DNA of 7,599 bases from CAVVJA01 sp963801715 (GTDB lineage Bacteria > Actinomycetota > Actinomycetes > Mycobacteriales > Jatrophihabitantaceae). The notes under the pieces are model-generated. The model did not search any database and was not told the origin of the DNA. It saw only the letters and a program-made list of their open reading frames with translations. The stretch spans positions 1 to 7,599 of the forward strand of contig CAWDGB010000026.1 of the NCBI GenBank assembly GCA_963801715.1, given 5' to 3'. The position numbers and the translations under genes were made by a program. Shown piece after piece: positions 4,824 to 7,599 of the stretch (within the stretch, counting starts at the first letter, position 1; every line of letters starts with the position of its first letter).

Positions 4824-6068
4824 GTGGCTGAGCGCGATGATCGTCTGCGGACGGTTGACGAGCACCTGGCGATCGTGCTTGACGGCATCGGCTCGTTGGA
4901 TCCGATCGAGCTGAATCTCATGGACGCGCAAGGCCTGATCCTTGCCGAGAACGTGATAACGGATGTCCCGCTGCCCGGATTCGACAACTCCGCGGTAGAC
5001 GGATACGCGGTCCGGGCCGTCGACACCAAGGGCGCGGAGGAGGACAAGCCCATCACGCTGCCCGTAGTGGGCGATGTGGCGGCGGGGAACCGCGCGATGT
5101 CTGGCATGGGCGCGGGAGTGTCGATGCGCATCATGACCGGCGCGCCCATTCCGTCCGGAGCCGACGCGGTGATCCCACTCGAATGGACGGACCGTGGTCT
5201 GGCCCAAGTGGCGATCCGGCAGTCGGCGCGCTCGGGCACGAGCATCCGACGGGCCGGTGAGGATCTCCCGGCTGGCGCACCGGCGCTCGCGGCCGGCGCG
5301 GCCCTGGGACCGCAGCAGATCGCGCTGCTTGCAGCAATCGGGCGGGATCGGGTGGCTGTTCGTCCCCGTCCCCGGGTGTTGGTCGTGTCAACCGGCAGCG
5401 AGCTTGTCGAGGTCGGACACCCGATCGGATTCGGCGAGGTGCCGGACGCAAACTCCTATCTGCTCGCGGCGGCTGCACGGGACGCGGGAGCGGACGCATA
5501 CCGGGTCGGCATCGTGCCGGATGATCACACGAAGCTGCTGGACGTGCTTGAAAGTCAGCTGCTGCGCGCCGATGTACTCGTGACGACCGGTGGCGTGAGC
5601 ATGGGCGCGTTCGACATCGTCAAACAGGCACTCTCGGAACTCGGCACGGTTTCGTTCACGCGCGTCGCGATGCAGCCCGGAAAGCCGCAAGGTTTCGGCC
5701 ATCTCGGCGACCACGTGCCGATCTTCTGTTTGCCGGGGAATCCGGTGAGTGCCTTGGTGTCGTTCGAGGTCTTCGTGCGTCCGGCTATTAGGAAGCTGCT
5801 CGGCAAACGATCGATCCAACGCGCCACGGTGCAGGCGGCGGCTCTCGAACGCATCGAGAGCCCGGCTGGCGTCCGGCAGTATCGCCGCGGTGTACTGCAT
5901 CGCGAGGCGAGCGGCGGGTATAGCGTGACCCTCGTCGGTGGTCCCGGCTCCCATCTGATCGCCGCGATGGCTTCTGCGAACTGCCTGGTGGTCATCGACG
6001 AGGAGGTCACCGAGGTTGTCTCCGGGTCGCGAGTGACGGTGATTCCGTTGTTGCTGTCCCAGCGCTGA
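4824..6068 (+). CDS. glp: Glp: gephyrin/MoeA-like molybdotransferase
   Basis: This encodes 414 residues, normal for MoeA. GTG 4824 follows GGGGG at 4810-4814. Motifs in order are PLPGFDNSAVDGYAVRA (49-65, MoeA domain with the conserved Asp), MTGAPIPSGADAVIPLE (104-120), VLVVSTGSEL (185-194), PDANSYLL (207-214), TTGGVSMGAFD (254-264), MQPGKPQGFG (283-292) and FCLPGNPVSALVSFE (301-315), followed by a beta-barrel-like C-terminal domain. MoeA inserts molybdate into adenylylated molybdopterin, and the catalytic motifs look complete. Because it sits with rimJ and the membrane protein GlpR, it corresponds to actinobacterial Glp. In Corynebacterium glutamicum Glp binds FtsZ and the receptor GlpR and acts in division. 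Which role dominates here is not visible from sequence. Its promoter must lie within the eroded DNA upstream. One base separates its stop from the rimJ-like ATG. Confidence 0.93.
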   Translation: MAERDDRLRTVDEHLAIVLDGIGSLDPIELNLMDAQGLILAENVITDVPLPGFDNSAVDGYAVRAVDTKGAEEDKPITLPVVGDVAAGNRAMSGMGAGVSMRIMTGAPIPSGADAVIPLEWTDRGLAQVAIRQSARSGTSIRRAGEDLPAGAPALAAGAALGPQQIALLAAIGRDRVAVRPRPRVLVVSTGSELVEVGHPIGFGEVPDANSYLLAAAARDAGADAYRVGIVPDDHTKLLDVLESQLLRADVLVTTGGVSMGAFDIVKQALSELGTVSFTRVAMQPGKPQGFGHLGDHVPIFCLPGNPVSALVSFEVFVRPAIRKLLGKRSIQRATVQAAALERIESPAGVRQYRRGVLHREASGGYSVTLVGGPGSHLIAAMASANCLVVIDEEVTEVVSGSRVTVIPLLLSQR

Positions 6069-6069
6069 A

Positions 6070-6693
6070 ATGGCGATGAGGCCGCGCCCCGGATGGCCGG
6101 CCGAACTATCGGCAGGTCCGATCGTGCTACGCCCGCCGCGGCTGCGGGACGCCCGGGCCTGGAGCGAGGTGCGGTTGCGCAACGAGCAGTGGCTATCGCC
6201 CTGGGAACCGACATCGCCAGTTCGGTGGGCCGATAGAAGCTCGCCGTCAGCATGGGCGCCCATGGTCTCTGCGCTGCGTAAGGCCGCTCGCAACGGCACG
6301 ATGTTGCCGTTCGTGATCACCTACGGCGGCCGCGTCGCCGGCCAGCTCGACATCTCGAACATCGTGCATGGTGTTTTGCGTTCCTGCACGGTCGGTTACT
6401 GGGTGGACGTCGCCGTGGCCGGGCGTGGAATTGCGACCACGGCCCTTGCTCTAGCTATCGACCATTGCTTCACCACGGTTGGCCTGCATCGCGTCGAAGT
6501 CGACATCCGTCCGGAGAATGCAGCGAGTCTTCGAGTCGCGGAGAAGCTCGGATTGCGTCGTGAGGCGTACTACGAGCGGTTCCTGGACATCGCCGGCGGC
6601 TGGCGTGATCACATCGGCTTCGCGATCACGGTCGAGGAAGTACGGGGCATGAGCATGATCGCTCGACTACCTCGGCTGCCGCCCCCACCGTAA
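6070..6693 (+). CDS. GNAT-family N-acetyltransferase, RimJ/RimL type
   Basis: This encodes 207 residues. The N-terminus has the RimJ/RimL pattern GPIVLRPPRLRDARAWSEVR (16-35) and 'WLSPWEPTSP' (41-50). The GNAT fold continues with YGGRVAGQLDISNI (85-98), VGYWVDVAVAGRGIATTAL (108-126, the acetyl-CoA pyrophosphate-binding loop) and RPENAASLRVAEKLGLRRE (147-165, motif B with the Asn-x-x-Ser helix). Members acetylate the N-terminal amine of ribosomal proteins or of other substrates; the target here cannot be read from sequence. ATG 6070 is one base after the glp stop, so it is in the same operon and probably translationally coupled; an in-frame ATG two codons later is an alternative. In mycobacteria the gene at this place is called rimJ. 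The C-terminus is extended by a Pro-rich end (RLPPPP). Confidence 0.9.
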   Translation: MAMRPRPGWPAELSAGPIVLRPPRLRDARAWSEVRLRNEQWLSPWEPTSPVRWADRSSPSAWAPMVSALRKAARNGTMLPFVITYGGRVAGQLDISNIVHGVLRSCTVGYWVDVAVAGRGIATTALALAIDHCFTTVGLHRVEVDIRPENAASLRVAEKLGLRREAYYERFLDIAGGWRDHIGFAITVEEVRGMSMIARLPRLPPPP

Positions 6694-6748
6694 CCGACAG
6701 GCCTTCGACACGCCGCGTCACGTTCCCCGTCGGCAGGGACTCGCTGGC

Positions 6749-6754
6749 TACCGT
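6749..6754 (+). promoter_or_regulatory. Possible -10 element ahead of glpR
   Basis: TACCGT fits the actinobacterial -10 pattern TANNNT and lies 40 nt before the preferred glpR start, in the 101-nt gap after rimJ. No convincing -35 is seen, so this is only a hint that glpR may also be transcribed on its own. Confidence 0.25.
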
Positions 6755-6782
6755 GGCTGAAAGGCGTGTGACGGGTGTGACT

Positions 6783-6787
6783 GGAGG
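6783..6787 (+). promoter_or_regulatory. Ribosome-binding site that sets the glpR start
   Basis: GGAGG lies 7 nt upstream of GTG 6795. It supports this start over the in-frame GTG at 6753, which lacks such a site and would put 14 polar residues before the first membrane helix. Confidence 0.75.
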
Positions 6788-6794
6788 TGCGACG

Positions 6795-7466
6795 GTGTCG
6801 CCGTTCATGACAGTCGCCATCCTCACAGTGCTCTGGCTTGTCGTGGTGGTGCCGATGATCGTCCACCGCGGCGACAAGGCGGCTCGAACGCGGGCGCAAT
6901 CCCGCACCGGACGCGGGGTCGAGCCCGCCCAGGCGGTGTCGCCCGCAGCGCACTCGCGCCGTCAATGGTCAGCGGCTGGGGCTGCAGGCTCACGCCGCGC
7001 ACTTGCATACGCCTCCCGAGGGCCCGCTCTTGCCGCCGAGGAGGCGACGATGAAATCCGTCCACCAGACCGACATATCTGTGCCGCGGGAAGCCATGCTG
7101 CGCCGACGACGCCGGTCACTTTCCGTGCTTGGTGTCGGCAGCGTGATCACCGTGCTCCTGGCGGCTGTGACCGGAGGGGCGAGCTGGTTTATCGCCGGAG
7201 CGTTCGTGCTCGGCCTGGCTGGATACTTCTATTCGTTGCGTAAGCAGGCGCTGCGTGACCGGGAGCGCCGCGCGGCTCGTCAGTTGCGCGCCGCGCACCG
7301 TCCATCGGAAGTGGACGCCACCGGGTCGTCGTTGGACCGTCCGCCGGATTCGGCGGTCCGTATCGACGACGAAGATCTTGAGCTCTACGCCATGGACACC
7401 GTCGACCTCAGCGGCGTTTACGTAGAACGTCTGGAGTACATCGAGGAACATCGCCGAGCGGGCTGA
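6795..7466 (+). CDS. glpR: GlpR: gephyrin-like molybdotransferase membrane receptor
   Basis: This encodes 223 residues from GTG 6795. A hydrophobic helix sits at the very N-terminus (about 4-22, MTVAILTVLWLVVVVPMIV), followed by a basic HRGDKAARTR segment. A long Ala/Arg/Ser-rich linker follows (about 30-100), then a basic patch MLRRRRRSL (101-109) and two further hydrophobic helices (about 110-124 and 130-147), and RKQALRDRERRAARQLR on the cytoplasmic side. The acidic C-terminal end contains IDDEDLELYAMDTVDLSG and YIEEHRRAG. The N-terminal pattern, the two central helices and the position after glp and rimJ match the GlpR family. In C. glutamicum GlpR is the membrane partner of Glp, linking it to the division site and polar growth. 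The sequence is low in complexity and fast evolving, so the name rests mainly on topology and neighbours. Confidence 0.8.
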   Translation: MSPFMTVAILTVLWLVVVVPMIVHRGDKAARTRAQSRTGRGVEPAQAVSPAAHSRRQWSAAGAAGSRRALAYASRGPALAAEEATMKSVHQTDISVPREAMLRRRRRSLSVLGVGSVITVLLAAVTGGASWFIAGAFVLGLAGYFYSLRKQALRDRERRAARQLRAAHRPSEVDATGSSLDRPPDSAVRIDDEDLELYAMDTVDLSGVYVERLEYIEEHRRAG

Positions 7467-7512
7467 CCCGGGCGCGCTGCGCGGCCGGTGGCGCTGGGAT
7501 TCGCTCGGCCTG

Positions 7513-7547
7513 ATGATCGTCGGCGACTCAGACCGGCCGGCGATCGT
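7513..7547 (+). terminator. Hairpin after glpR, probable operon terminator
   Basis: GATCGTCGGC (7515-7524) pairs with GCCGGCGATC (7536-7545), with one G-T wobble and an 11-nt loop; an A-T pair (7513/7547) can extend it. It starts 46 nt after the glpR stop. No T tract follows, as in many actinobacterial terminators. Confidence 0.5.
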
Positions 7548-7558
7548 AGCCTGGCTGC

Positions 7559-7564
7559 TACGGT
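7559..7564 (+). promoter_or_regulatory. Possible -10 element at the window edge
   Basis: TACGGT fits TANNNT and comes directly after the hairpin, which would suit the start of a new plus-strand transcription unit beyond base 7599. No clear -35 is visible. Nothing else coding is seen in 7467-7599. Confidence 0.25.
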
Positions 7565-7599
7565 GTAGACGGCCTGGGCGACCGGGTCACCCATCTATG

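Noticed and set aside
5388..6320. Long minus-strand frames of 310 and 232 residues over glp
   Set aside because: They lie opposite a gene with full MoeA motifs and encode Arg/Ser/Pro-rich sequence without any domain, as expected for antisense shadows in high-GC DNA.
6753..6794. Upstream GTG as the glpR start
   Set aside because: It lacks a ribosome-binding site. GGAGG lies before GTG 6795, and the shorter protein begins with the membrane helix typical of the family.
1..7599. CRISPR arrays, insertion sequences, tRNA or rRNA genes, integrase or attachment sites
   Set aside because: No direct-repeat arrays, transposase motifs, terminal inverted repeats or tRNA-like cloverleafs were seen on reading both strands.

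Overview
The window reads as a chromosomal segment of a GC-rich actinobacterium (Actinomycetota). The main evidence is the block 5-FTHF cyclo-ligase / Glp (MoeA-like) / RimJ-like acetyltransferase / GlpR. It is also supported by a Ruc/FmdB-type zinc-ribbon protein with a CIRCE operator, and by frequent GTG starts with GTGA stop/start overlaps. The genus cannot be fixed from the sequence alone.

Layout. (1) 1-1033, plus strand: the 3' end of moaC, then mog and moaE, each joined by a GTGA overlap. This is a tightly coupled molybdenum cofactor (Moco) operon. (2) 1114-1820, minus strand: moaD, the small subunit partner of MoaE, lies downstream of and facing the operon. It follows an Ala/Lys-rich protein with 11-residue LEA-like repeats after an 11-nt gap. 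(3) 1883-2065, plus: a 60-residue acidic protein of unknown function. (4) 2086-3916, minus: a membrane-anchored SAF-domain (CpaB/RcpC-like) protein, a Ruc-type redox zinc-ribbon protein preceded by a CIRCE heat-shock operator, and 5-formyltetrahydrofolate cyclo-ligase. (5) About 3959-4806, plus: no intact gene. The stretch holds eroded remains of an efeO-efeB-like iron-uptake pair: the tail of an EfeO-like imelysin-domain protein, then the first ~150 codons of a Tat-exported Dyp-type peroxidase broken by at least six frame changes. In mycobacteria I would expect galU here, and it is absent. (6) 4824-7466, plus: the glp-rimJ-glpR operon, where Glp is the gephyrin/MoeA-like protein and GlpR its membrane receptor. 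(7) 7467-7599: a hairpin that may end the operon, then a promoter-like stretch at the window edge.

How the genes work together: MoaC makes cPMP, and MoaD plus MoaE form the synthase that turns it into molybdopterin. Mog adenylylates molybdopterin, and MoeA/Glp-type proteins insert molybdate. The window therefore covers much of the Moco pathway, although Glp in Corynebacterium has moved to a cell-division role with GlpR. I did not find an obviously new defence or mobile system. The items most worth a second look are the eroded efeOB locus, the CIRCE-ruc arrangement, the LEA-like/moaD pair and the DnaA-box-like site upstream of the SAF gene.
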